Part shown: in pieces, positions 34,701 to 42,419 of the stretch
Position numbering within the stretch: position 1 is the stretch's first letter
How the letters are laid out: the number at the start of each line of letters is the position of its first letter
Assembly: GCF_963677575.1 (NCBI RefSeq)
Contig: NZ_OY782038.1
Coordinates: 992,001-1,056,000, forward strand
DNA from: an uncultured Draconibacterium sp.
Lineage (GTDB): Bacteria > Bacteroidota > Bacteroidia > Bacteroidales > Prolixibacteraceae
Reading direction: 5' to 3'
Length of the DNA: 64,000 bases
Position numbers and translations under genes: made by a program
Notes under the pieces: generated by a model
Told to the model about the DNA's origin: nothing
Databases searched by the model: none
Seen by the model: only the letters and a program-made list of their open reading frames with translations

Positions 34701-34862
34701 GCAAAACATACCTTGAAAAGCCTTGCTGAAAATTATAATAACGACAACGATGGAATAAAATCCGAAGCACAACAACGCCTCGATATTATCCTGGCAAAAG
34801 AAGCACAGCAGCAGCAAAACGCGGTCGACAGCTCGTTCCAAATGGAAATTAAACAAAACTAA
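31791..34862 (+). CDS. Large periplasmic TPR-repeat protein
   Basis: 1023 residues with signal peptide (MRTIQILLSLFIIIGYFQQVGAQ). Almost the whole length is TPR-like helix-turn-helix repeats (for example AEYFKAVSALHSGY, KEEVAQQHFSQYV-like, NYERAYNIKMLEADYALLQIAF, DDALYELGRANERLGNNFEAV), about 20 or more. Such proteins scaffold outer-membrane machines. The stop is 2 bp before the start of the barrel gene, so these two are one operon. In Bacteroidota large TPR proteins often pair with outer-membrane barrels; the joint function is not known to me. Confidence 0.88.
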   Translation: MRTIQILLSLFIIIGYFQQVGAQETAYFDDVRKDIDIAKELYNKGKYISTYRQFEKIQKRVEPKSELYSEAEYFKAVSALHSGYRSGDKLIRTFVETYPDSPYMNSAQFNLGKNQFEKRQYSLAVRTFAKVDRKDLSENERIELQYQNGFANLEEGNTDVAYREFMAIRNTNNLYSKPATYYCAHILYLREDYDASVEAFRALNNDPAYSPVIPLYVSHIYYKQEKYNEVVNYTTTIIDDVQEEHQTELAKIVGDSYFHLGQYENAIPYLERYFKTSGTKTREENYILGFCYYHTNKFTEAAELLQKAATGEDEMTQNAYYHLADCFIKLDDKEKAKTAYNAASEFDFNPDIKEDALFSYAKLTYELSYSPFNETIKAFDRYIAEYPNSPKNAEAYEILGEVYMVTKNYKDAIESIEKIQNKTPDIRKAYQRVTFYRGLELFNNLMYNEAIENFDLSLANGSYSKEIKARALYWKSEALYRVGDYDNSIASYNQFARSSSSANDAEALSADYNMGYAYLKTDNKEVAQQHFSQYVQKMQGKRTPKIADAYNRIGDYYFLKTNYAQAIDNYERAYNIKMLEADYALLQIAFCQGLQRKQQDKINNLNLLLREFPESDYYDDALYELGRANERLGNNFEAVRQYQEIVENHPNSNYYRNALLQLGLVNYNNGDFNKALSQYKEVAENYKGTPEANSALQGIKNCYVELNDVDAYFAYVKRLGGDVSVSASEQDQLTYSAAERVYMAGNEDADVQLQQYLNQYPNGAYVTNAHFYLAETKYKEGNYEEANSHYSFVANQPDNLFTEQALARASELTYNAGDYNAALNLFNRLEEKSTGKWNSLRANTGQMRCQLINQNYQAVIVAAEKVNKSDVANEALKKETDYAIGKSNYELGNLSSAISPLRDVAKDTKLEQGAEAKYLLAEIYYRDNNRAKAEEEIVDFIDKGTPYTYWLGKAFLLLASIYEDGGDQFQAKHTLKSLAENYNNDNDGIKSEAQQRLDIILAKEAQQQQNAVDSSFQMEIKQN

Positions 34863-34864
34863 AA

Positions 34865-36652
34865 ATGCACAACATGTTCAAAACAGCTCGATATATTTTC
34901 ACACTACTATTTATTGGCACTGCCGTTTTTGCACAGGCGCAGCAAGATACTACGCTAACGAAGGAAGTTGAGGTTACCAAAGCTTACAAGCCAACGATTT
35001 CGGATGCGAACAAATTAAACAGCATGCCAACAATTGACGAAACGGAACACCAAAAACCAACCTTTAATTACAGCATTAACAGTCAGCCAGTTTTTAGCAC
35101 CTTTTCGGTAAATCCGTTAAAAGCGGCTATTGTTGAAACTTCAAAAAATGAAGACAATGGCTACGGTTTGGTACGTGCCGGTTTAGGAACAACTTTCCGT
35201 CCGTATGGCGAGGTTTTCTTTAACAATCAAAACTCCAGAAATTCGTTGTTTGGCATTCATGCCATGCACCTGTCGTCGTTCGACGATATTGAACTGGAAG
35301 GTGGCAATAAAGTGGATGCACCGTTTATGAAAAACGAAGTTGACTTATTTGTAAAACACCTTGTTCAGGATAATGTACTTTCGGTGAATCTCAACTTTAA
35401 ACACGATGGATTTAACTACTACGGTTATCCTGTAACTGCTGTTCCTGATCCGCTGCTTGAAGACGGTCAGACCATAAATTATTTCGACACCAAACAGTCG
35501 TTTGCAAAAGGCAGCATTAACATCGGGCTAAAAAACCCGACAGCCGAATACGACGATGCAACTATCGGATTTGATTTTACCTACCATTATTTTGGCACTA
35601 AAACCGATCAGCGCGAACATTACGCCAACTTTGTTCTAAATGTGCAACAACCAATGGTTGCCGGCGTTGGATTGCTCGAAGGCGGCGTTTTATACACACA
35701 GGCCAGCGATATTTACCTGCAGGCCGCCTCAACCTCCGGAGACCGCTCGCAAATTATAATACACGCCAAACCGGCCTGGTTTGTTGGCGACGAAACAGCA
35801 AATATTACACTTGGTGTAAATACCTGGTTTATTATGGTTTCGGATGAAGATACAGAAGCGAAGATCTCACCAAATGTACGAGCAAATTGGGTACCGGTTC
35901 CGGAGCTAATAAATCTTTACGCCGGAGTTGACGGCGACTTCATTAGCAATCACTATTCAAAAATAGCGTACGAAAATCCGTTTGTAGATCCGGAGCACGA
36001 TGTAATGAATTCGTTCCAAAAGTTTCGTTTTTATGGTGGTTTCGATGGTAAGTTTTCGAAAAAGACCAACTTTAAAATTTCGGCAGAATATGCCATGATC
36101 GACAACCAGCCGTTTTACTACCTGAGTGAAGCTTTATATCTTGATCCTGACTATAATCCTGCCTCATCTATTGTCGACAATACTTTTAAAGTTTTATACG
36201 ACAATATCGACCGCTTAAAATTAAATGCGGAAGTATTTCACGCCTCGTCAGATAAAGTTGACTTAACAGCATCGGTAAATTACTACAACTATAAACTCGA
36301 TGAACAGGAAGAAGCGTGGAACTTGCCAACCTGGGATGCCAATTTCAATATTGGATACAAAGTAAGCGAGCAGCTTAGTTTGTCGGCCGATATCTTTTTA
36401 ATGGGCGAAAGAAAAGCTTTGATTATTGAACAACCTATCCCTAGCTATTTAACAGATGTACCTCCTCCAACCTATAAATCTAACAACCTGGAAACAGCTT
36501 TCGACCTGAACGTAAAAGGCAACTACCAGATCACCAATAAATTTTCAGTATTTGCACAACTTAACAACTTTGGTTTTCAAAAATATCAACGCTGGTTCGG
36601 ATACCCGGTACAAAGCTTTAATATGCTGGCCGGTATAAGTTATTCGTTCTAA
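34865..36652 (+). CDS. Outer-membrane beta-barrel protein (TPR partner)
   Basis: 595 residues with signal peptide (MHNMFKTARYIFTLLFIGTAVFAQ; an ATG at 34874 is an alternative start). A short conserved N-terminal segment TKEVEVTKAYKPTISDANKL is followed by barrel strands ending GISYSF. There is no plug domain, so it is not a full TonB receptor, though KEVEVTKAYKP may be a docking box. It is translated immediately after the TPR gene. I infer a TPR-barrel complex in the outer membrane, cargo unknown. Confidence 0.83.
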   Translation: MHNMFKTARYIFTLLFIGTAVFAQAQQDTTLTKEVEVTKAYKPTISDANKLNSMPTIDETEHQKPTFNYSINSQPVFSTFSVNPLKAAIVETSKNEDNGYGLVRAGLGTTFRPYGEVFFNNQNSRNSLFGIHAMHLSSFDDIELEGGNKVDAPFMKNEVDLFVKHLVQDNVLSVNLNFKHDGFNYYGYPVTAVPDPLLEDGQTINYFDTKQSFAKGSINIGLKNPTAEYDDATIGFDFTYHYFGTKTDQREHYANFVLNVQQPMVAGVGLLEGGVLYTQASDIYLQAASTSGDRSQIIIHAKPAWFVGDETANITLGVNTWFIMVSDEDTEAKISPNVRANWVPVPELINLYAGVDGDFISNHYSKIAYENPFVDPEHDVMNSFQKFRFYGGFDGKFSKKTNFKISAEYAMIDNQPFYYLSEALYLDPDYNPASSIVDNTFKVLYDNIDRLKLNAEVFHASSDKVDLTASVNYYNYKLDEQEEAWNLPTWDANFNIGYKVSEQLSLSADIFLMGERKALIIEQPIPSYLTDVPPPTYKSNNLETAFDLNVKGNYQITNKFSVFAQLNNFGFQKYQRWFGYPVQSFNMLAGISYSF

Positions 36653-36676
36653 AAAATAGGAACAACTCAATTCGAT

Positions 36677-36705
36677 AAAAGGGAGGCAAAAGCTTCCCTT
36701 TTTTT
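36677..36705 (+). terminator. Terminator of the TPR-barrel operon
   Basis: AAAAGGGAGGC (36677-36687) pairs with GCTTCCCTTTT (36692-36702) around an AAAA loop, with one G-T pair and a T-run. Confidence 0.83.
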
Positions 36706-36857
36706 GTGGAAAAATCACACAACATTTCACCGTTTTTTCATGCCGCTTTTCTCCGAAATAAAAACTCACTCCTTCGCGCTCATTTTGAGGTTAATATCTT
36801 GTTGAAAAATATGGTCTTTTAACACATTAGAAACAGCAGTTTTCTGCCTATTTTTTA

Positions 36858-36865
36858 TATATTTG
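36858..36865 (+). promoter_or_regulatory. -7 box of gyrB
   Basis: TATATTTG matches TAnnTTTG. Predicted start near 36872, leaving a leader of about 127 nt. No good TTG at the usual spacing. Confidence 0.55.
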
Positions 36866-36998
36866 TGGCGTGATTATCAGATCATTTTTAAAGCAAGATA
36901 AGAACTTGAAAATCAACTAGTTTTCTTCGAGAAGTTTTAAAGAATTTTTTGCGGGGGAAACTATTTTATTTTAGAGGATTTAATTTTAACAAAGAGAG

Positions 36999-38969
36999 AT
37001 GAGCGAAATTGAAAAAAATGAAGTCCAAAGCAACGGCAACGGAAACTATGGAGCAGATAGTATCCAGGTGCTTGAAGGTTTGGAAGCAGTAAGGAAGCGC
37101 CCTGCCATGTATATTGGCGACGTGAACGAAAAAGGTTTGCACCACTTAGTTTACGAGGTAGTTGACAACTCGATCGACGAGGCGCTGGCTGGTTACTGTA
37201 ACAACATCGAAGTTATAATTCATGAAGATAATTCCATCACTGTAAAAGATGATGGACGCGGTATTCCCACCGAAAAACACTCAAAAGAAAATAAATCGGC
37301 ACTGGAGGTTGTAATGACCGTATTGCACGCCGGTGGTAAATTCGATAAAGATTCATACAAAGTTTCCGGTGGTTTACACGGCGTAGGAGTATCGTGTGTT
37401 AACGCACTTTCTACCTACCTGAAAGCCGAAGTGCACCGCGATGGAAAAATCCACGTACAGGAATACGCTATCGGAAAACCAAAAGGTGATGTTCAAATTA
37501 CTGGCGAAACCGACAAAACAGGAACCTATGTAACTTTTGTTCCCGATAATAGCATTTTCCTTACAACGGAATACAAATACGAAATTTTGGCAGCACGTTT
37601 GCGCGAGCTGGCTTTCCTGAATGCAGGAATCAAATTGAAGATCATTGACAAACGCGTTGTTGAAGAAGACGGATCTTACAAATCTGAAGATTATTTCTCG
37701 GAAGAAGGATTGAAAGAATTTGTAGAATTCCTTGACGGAACACGCGAAAAATTAATCGAAGAGGTGGTACATATTACTACCGAAAAGAATGATATACCAG
37801 TAGAAATTGCATTACAATACAATACCTCTTTTTCCGAAAACATTCACTCTTACGTGAATAATATCAACACGATTGAAGGAGGTACGCATTTAACAGGTTT
37901 CCGACGAGGTTTAACACGTACCCTTAAAAACTATGCCGACCAAAGCGGAATGCTACAGAAGCTGAAATTTGACATCAGTGGAGACGATTTCCGTGAAGGG
38001 TTGACAGCAATTATTTCTGTTAAGGTTCAGGAGCCACAGTTTGAAGGTCAGACAAAAACTAAATTGGGTAACTCCGAAGTTAGTTTATCGGTTGACCAAG
38101 CTACCAGCGAAGCTTTACAGAATTACCTGGAAGAAAATCCAAAGGCAGCCAAACAAATTGTACAAAAAGTGATTTTGGCAGCTCAGGCCCGTCATGCGGC
38201 GCGTAAAGCACGTGAAATGGTGCAGCGTAAAAATGCCCTTTCAGGTGGTGGTTTACCTGGGAAACTGAGCGACTGCTCAGAAAAAGATCCTGCTCAATGT
38301 GAAGTATTCCTTGTCGAGGGAGACTCGGCAGGTGGTACAGCCAAACAAGGCCGCGATCGCAGAACACAAGCAATCCTGCCGTTGCGTGGTAAAATTCTGA
38401 ACGTGGAAAAAGCCATGCAACACAAAATCTTTGAAAACGAAGAGATCAAAAATATTTTCACGGCTCTTGGAGTTACAATTGGTACTGAAGAAGATTCAAA
38501 AGCATTAAACCTGGAAAAACTGAGGTACCACAAGATTGTAATCATGACCGATGCCGACGTGGACGGTAGCCACATTGCAACATTGATTATGACTTTCTTT
38601 TTCCGTTATATGAACGACCTGATTAAAAACGGACATCTTTATATTGCGGCTCCCCCACTTTATTTAATAAAAAAAGGGAAAAGAGAGTCGTATGCATGGA
38701 GCGAAAAACAACGTCTGCAACTTATTGAAGAATGGGCAGACGGTAACGAAAGCGGAGTACACACACAGCGTTACAAAGGTTTGGGAGAGATGAATGCCGA
38801 GCAACTTTGGGAAACGACCATGAATCCTGAGCAACGTACATTACAACAGGTAACTATTGATAACGCTGCTGAAGCCGATCATATTTTCTCAATGCTTATG
38901 GGCGACGATGTACCACCTCGCCGTAAGTTTATTGAAGACCACGCTACCTACGCAAATATTGATGCGTAA
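36999..38969 (+). CDS. gyrB: DNA gyrase subunit B
   Basis: 656 residues. GHKL ATPase with EVVDNSIDEA and the GRGIPTEKH and GGLHGVG loops, transducer domain, then TOPRIM with EGDSAGGTAKQGRDRRTQAILPLRG and DADVDGSHI, and a C-terminal YKGLGEMNAEQLWETTMNP. Bacteroidota GyrB lacks the extra insert of E. coli GyrB, and 656 residues is its usual length. It negatively supercoils DNA with GyrA. The length and RRTQAILPLRGKILNVEKA fit GyrB rather than ParE. Monocistronic with a strong terminator. Confidence 0.96.
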   Translation: MSEIEKNEVQSNGNGNYGADSIQVLEGLEAVRKRPAMYIGDVNEKGLHHLVYEVVDNSIDEALAGYCNNIEVIIHEDNSITVKDDGRGIPTEKHSKENKSALEVVMTVLHAGGKFDKDSYKVSGGLHGVGVSCVNALSTYLKAEVHRDGKIHVQEYAIGKPKGDVQITGETDKTGTYVTFVPDNSIFLTTEYKYEILAARLRELAFLNAGIKLKIIDKRVVEEDGSYKSEDYFSEEGLKEFVEFLDGTREKLIEEVVHITTEKNDIPVEIALQYNTSFSENIHSYVNNINTIEGGTHLTGFRRGLTRTLKNYADQSGMLQKLKFDISGDDFREGLTAIISVKVQEPQFEGQTKTKLGNSEVSLSVDQATSEALQNYLEENPKAAKQIVQKVILAAQARHAARKAREMVQRKNALSGGGLPGKLSDCSEKDPAQCEVFLVEGDSAGGTAKQGRDRRTQAILPLRGKILNVEKAMQHKIFENEEIKNIFTALGVTIGTEEDSKALNLEKLRYHKIVIMTDADVDGSHIATLIMTFFFRYMNDLIKNGHLYIAAPPLYLIKKGKRESYAWSEKQRLQLIEEWADGNESGVHTQRYKGLGEMNAEQLWETTMNPEQRTLQQVTIDNAAEADHIFSMLMGDDVPPRRKFIEDHATYANIDA

Positions 38970-38987
38970 CAACAGAAATGAGACATT

Positions 38988-39117
38988 GAGATTTGAGTAA
39001 TGAGATAAAAACTCAAGGCACTCAACTCACCATCTCTTTTAAACAAGACTTTTATTTCACTATTATACAACAGAAAAGCCGGGAATCCCCGGTTTTTCTG
39101 TCTCAGTACTCAAATCT
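38988..39117. repeat. TGAGTA-type inverted element, copy 2, around the gyrB terminator
   Basis: GAGATTTGAGTAATGAGAT (38988-39006) faces the complementary TCTCAGTACTCAAATCT (39101-39117). The left word is shared with 19421-19438. The gyrB terminator lies inside. Confidence 0.55.
39070..39101 (+). terminator. Terminator of gyrB
   Basis: A 14-bp stem, ACAGAAAAGCCGGG with CCCGGTTTTTCTGT, with one G-T pair and an AATC loop. A strong structure; the T-run is within the stem. Confidence 0.8.
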
Positions 39118-39139
39118 ATTAATCTAAGCATTTAAAAAA

Positions 39140-39721
39140 ATGAAAATCTGTGTCTTCTGCTCATCGAGCAATGCCATAAACGATAAGTACTTCGAAGCCG
39201 CACAAAACCTGGGCGAGCTAATTGGTAAAGGCGGCCATAGTTTAATAAATGGTGGTGCCAATGTTGGACTTATGGAAGCAGCTACCATTGCTGCCAGCAA
39301 AGCAGGTGCAAAAACGGTGGGTATTATTCCCGAACGGATGATAGGTCGCTCGCTGGCCTCCAACAACTCGCACAAGGTAATAGTTACCAACGACATGATG
39401 GAGCGGAAAGCACAAATGCGCGACATGTCGGATGCTTTTATTGCATTGCCGGGAGGTTTTGGTACACTCGAAGAAATACTGGAGGTAATTACGCTTCGGC
39501 AACTCTCCTACCACCACAAATCCATTGTTTTTGTAAACACGAATAATTTTTTTGACTACCTCTTTAAACAATTTGAGGTTTCGTATGTCGAACTATTTGC
39601 AAAAGATATTTACCGACAATTATATTTTGTGGCCGAAACGCCTGAAGAAGCGATGGAATACATCGAAAATTACGAGGAAGTAGAACTCGACTCAAAATGG
39701 TTTAAGGTTCCCGAAAAATAA
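39140..39721 (+). CDS. LOG-family protein (nucleoside monophosphate hydrolase)
   Basis: 193 residues. NGGANVGLMEAATIAASKAG and PGGFGTLEEILEVITLRQL are the two conserved LOG (Lysine decarboxylase-like/TIGR00730) motifs; PGGFGTLEE includes the catalytic glutamate. Family members hydrolyse nucleotide 5'-monophosphates at the N-glycosidic bond (cytokinin riboside phosphoribohydrolase in plants). The bacterial role is probably nucleotide salvage/cleanup. Single gene. Confidence 0.9.
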   Translation: MKICVFCSSSNAINDKYFEAAQNLGELIGKGGHSLINGGANVGLMEAATIAASKAGAKTVGIIPERMIGRSLASNNSHKVIVTNDMMERKAQMRDMSDAFIALPGGFGTLEEILEVITLRQLSYHHKSIVFVNTNNFFDYLFKQFEVSYVELFAKDIYRQLYFVAETPEEAMEYIENYEEVELDSKWFKVPEK

Positions 39722-39722
39722 T

Positions 39723-39806
39723 TGTCAGTATCTGTAATTATTAATACGATAAATTGTCGTATTATTTGCAAGTTCTGTCAAGATATACTGACATACTTTC
39801 AGTATA
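39723..39806 (+). promoter_or_regulatory. Region of TCAGTAT boxes and hairpins upstream of htrA
   Basis: TCAGTAT occurs at 39725-39731 and 39799-39805, and its complement at 39785-39791. Two exact hairpins form: TAATACGA/TCGTATTA (39742-39764) and TATACTGA/TCAGTATA (39784-39806). The last may also terminate the LOG gene, as GTTTTTATTTT follows. The htrA -7 box is about 100 bp downstream. Confidence 0.45.
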
Positions 39807-39903
39807 CACCGTTTTTATTTTCACTTTTTAACACTAGAGCCAATTGCGTGTTAAATTATGCAAAATAGCGGCAATCAGCGGCAGACAAGCAAAACAGTGG
39901 CAA

Positions 39904-39911
39904 TAAATTTG
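39904..39911 (+). promoter_or_regulatory. -7 box of htrA
   Basis: TAAATTTG. A CGTTCTT/AAGAACG hairpin (39912-39918 with 39935-39941) lies in the leader between this and the ATG at 39960. Confidence 0.55.
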
Positions 39912-39959
39912 CGTTCTTAATTCCCTGAGAAAACAAGAACGTTTTAAAAATTTTAAGTT

Positions 39960-41399
39960 ATGAAAAAAGTAGGAAGAATTTCGCTGACATTTTTACTTGT
40001 TATAGCAGGTGCATTTGTAGGAGTTTGGGCTTACAGCACCTTTTTCGATAAGCCACAGGTTGTAACCGTAAAAGAAGAACAAGCAGCACGATTTGTTAAT
40101 TACCCCGCAGACAGCGAACAACAGTTACCCGATTTAACTTTTGCTGCAGAAAAATCAATTCATGCGGTTGTACATATTGCCACACAATCTGTTCGAACCG
40201 GTCAATGGTCGAGCGGAAATCCATATTTGGATGAGTTTTTTGGTTTGCGCAGAGGCGAACCTCAGGTACAACAAGGTTTTGGTTCGGGGGTAATCATGTC
40301 GGAAGATGGCTATATTGTAACCAACAACCACGTAATTGAAGACGCACAGAACATTAAAGTAATTTTAAACGACAAGCGCGAGTTTGAAGCTCGTTTGGTA
40401 GGTACCGATCCATCAACCGATATCGCCTTATTAAAAATTGATGCCAAAGATTTGTCCTATTTAACTTATGGCAATTCTGATAACCTTCGGCTTGGTGAAT
40501 GGGTTTTGGCCGTTGGTAACCCGTTTAACCTTACTTCAACGGTAACTGCAGGTATTATAAGTTCGCAAGGCCGAAATCTGGGAATTAACCAGGACCGCTA
40601 CAGAATCGAGTCATTTATTCAAACCGATGCGGCAGTAAATCCCGGAAACAGCGGTGGTGCACTGGTAAACCAACAAGGTAACCTGGTTGGAATTAACACT
40701 GCAATTGCCTCACGCACCGGATCATACACCGGATACTCTTTTGCAGTACCTGTTTCAATCGTAAAAAAAGTTGTTAAAGACTTAAAAGAATTTGGAGAGG
40801 TACAACGCGCACTACTAGGTGTAAACATTGGCGATGTAAATGCAGAAATTGCTGAAGAACTGAACCTTGATAAGGTTGAAGGTGTTTATATAGGTGGAGT
40901 CGTTGCTAACGGAGCTGCCAACGAAGCCGGCATAAAAGAGGAGGATGTAATCATTAGTGTTGACGGAGATAAAGTAAAAACAGCAGCCGAGCTACAGGAA
41001 AAAGTTAGTCAGTACCGTCCGGGCGACAATGTAGATATTGTTGTAATTAGAGACAATGAAAAGAAACAATTTACCGTTACCTTGCGTAACAAACATGGCG
41101 ACACCGAAATTGTACGCGATAATATAAGTGTATTAGGTGCCGAGTTTGAAACAGTTAGTAACAGTGTTAAACAGGATTTGGGAATCAATAATGGCATCAT
41201 GATCACCAGCCTGAACAAAGGAAAACTAAAAGATGCCGGTCTCGAAAAAGGTTTTATTATTACCTCGGTAAACAAAAAACCTATTTACGAGGTATCAGAT
41301 TTTAAGAGAGAAGTTGGAAATGCGAGAGGAGGAATCTTGGTTGAAGGTGTTTATCCGAATGGAGAATCAGCATACTATGTTTTTGGCGTTGAACGTTAA
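39960..41399 (+). CDS. Periplasmic HtrA/DegQ serine protease
   Basis: 479 residues: membrane-anchor or signal segment (1-27), trypsin-like domain with catalytic His124 (TNNHVIED), Asp154 (STDIALLKI) and Ser231 (NPGNSGGAL), then two PDZ domains (about 285-375 and 390-479; GVYIGGVVANGAANEAGIKE, IMITSLNKGKLKDAGLEKGF). It degrades or refolds misfolded envelope proteins. Upstream stress-like boxes fit an inducible gene. Monocistronic, followed by rpoD with its own promoter. Confidence 0.93.
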   Translation: MKKVGRISLTFLLVIAGAFVGVWAYSTFFDKPQVVTVKEEQAARFVNYPADSEQQLPDLTFAAEKSIHAVVHIATQSVRTGQWSSGNPYLDEFFGLRRGEPQVQQGFGSGVIMSEDGYIVTNNHVIEDAQNIKVILNDKREFEARLVGTDPSTDIALLKIDAKDLSYLTYGNSDNLRLGEWVLAVGNPFNLTSTVTAGIISSQGRNLGINQDRYRIESFIQTDAAVNPGNSGGALVNQQGNLVGINTAIASRTGSYTGYSFAVPVSIVKKVVKDLKEFGEVQRALLGVNIGDVNAEIAEELNLDKVEGVYIGGVVANGAANEAGIKEEDVIISVDGDKVKTAAELQEKVSQYRPGDNVDIVVIRDNEKKQFTVTLRNKHGDTEIVRDNISVLGAEFETVSNSVKQDLGINNGIMITSLNKGKLKDAGLEKGFIITSVNKKPIYEVSDFKREVGNARGGILVEGVYPNGESAYYVFGVER

Positions 41400-41458
41400 C
41401 ATTCAAAGAACATAACCTTTAACTTTGTATTAATTACAAAATACGATGATCTTTCTCC

Positions 41459-41489
41459 TTGACCATTAGATATTAATGTTCTATATTTG
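41459..41489 (+). promoter_or_regulatory. Promoter of rpoD
   Basis: TTG (41459-41461), 20-bp spacer, TATATTTG (41482-41489), transcription starting near 41496 and about 16 nt of leader. Confidence 0.75.
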
Positions 41490-41511
41490 CACGATTTTTT
41501 AAGGATTATAT

Positions 41512-42372
41512 ATGAGACAACTAAAGATCACAAAGTCAATCACTAACCGTGAAAGTGCCTCTTTAGATAAGTATTTGCAGGAAATTGGTAAAGAAGAGCT
41601 GATTACTGTAGAGGAGGAAGTGGAGTTAGCACAGCGGATTAAAAAAGGCGATCAGGCGGCTTTGGAGAAATTAACAAGAGCAAACCTTCGATTTGTAGTA
41701 TCGGTGGCAAAGCAGTACCAAAATCAGGGACTCAGCTTACCCGATTTAATTAACGAAGGAAACCTTGGTTTGATTAAAGCAGCCGAAAAGTTCGACGAAA
41801 CCCGCGGTTTTAAGTTCATTTCTTACGCAGTATGGTGGATTCGCCAATCTATTCTTCAAGCGCTTGCTGAGCAGTCGCGTATCGTTCGTTTGCCCCTGAA
41901 CCAGGTAGGTTCCCTGAATAAGATCAATAAGGCTTATTCAAAATTTGAGCAAGAACACGAACGTAAACCGTCGCCTGAAGAGTTAGCTGAAACATTAGAG
42001 CTGCCTGCAGATAAGGTTTCTGATACATTAAGAGTATCGGGAAGACATGTATCGGTTGATGCACCATTTGTTGATGGTGAAGATAACAGTCTGTTGGACG
42101 TATTGGTGAACAACGATTCGCCAAATGCCGACAAAAGCCTTATCAACGAATCTTTGGCTAGAGAAATTTTCCGCGCATTAGCTACTTTGACTGAGCGAGA
42201 AAGTGACATCATTAAACTATTTTTTGGCATAGGGTGCCAGGAAATGACATTGGAGGAAATCGGTGAACGATTTGGATTAACCCGCGAAAGGGTAAGGCAG
42301 ATAAAAGAAAAGGCTATCAGACGATTAAGACATACATCGCGTAGCAAATTATTAAAATCATATCTGGGCTAA
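41512..42372 (+). CDS. rpoD: Primary sigma factor RpoD/SigA
   Basis: 286 residues, the short form characteristic of Bacteroidota, lacking region 1.1. Region 1.2 (SLDKYLQEIGKEELITVEEE), 2.1-2.4 (ANLRFVVSVAKQYQNQGLSL, GFKFISYAVWWIRQSI), 3.0 (LPLNQVGSLNKINKAYSKFE) and 4.2 (TLEEIGERFGLTRERVRQIK) are all intact. It directs RNA polymerase to the TAnnTTTG promoters seen throughout this window. Ends in a shared terminator with the antiporter gene. Confidence 0.95.
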   Translation: MRQLKITKSITNRESASLDKYLQEIGKEELITVEEEVELAQRIKKGDQAALEKLTRANLRFVVSVAKQYQNQGLSLPDLINEGNLGLIKAAEKFDETRGFKFISYAVWWIRQSILQALAEQSRIVRLPLNQVGSLNKINKAYSKFEQEHERKPSPEELAETLELPADKVSDTLRVSGRHVSVDAPFVDGEDNSLLDVLVNNDSPNADKSLINESLAREIFRALATLTERESDIIKLFFGIGCQEMTLEEIGERFGLTRERVRQIKEKAIRRLRHTSRSKLLKSYLG

Positions 42373-42382
42373 GAAGAAAAAG

Positions 42383-42416
42383 AAAAGGTTGTCATTACAA
42401 AATGGCAACCTTTTTT
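42383..42416 (+). terminator. Bidirectional terminator between rpoD and the antiporter
   Basis: AAAAGGTTGTCATT (42383-42396) pairs with AATGGCAACCTTTT (42401-42414), one G-T pair, then T-run; the A-run on the left serves the minus direction. Confidence 0.82.
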
Positions 42417-42419
42417 ATT

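Larger units (their letters stand above)
36653..36998. other. gyrB leader region
   Basis: 346 bp: a terminator (36677-36705), then the gyrB -7 box at 36858-36865 and an unusually long leader of about 127 nt before the gyrB ATG. Confidence 0.6.

Noticed and set aside
36999..38969. Topoisomerase IV subunit B (parE)
   Set aside because: Length and TOPRIM context fit Bacteroidota GyrB; no parC is adjacent.
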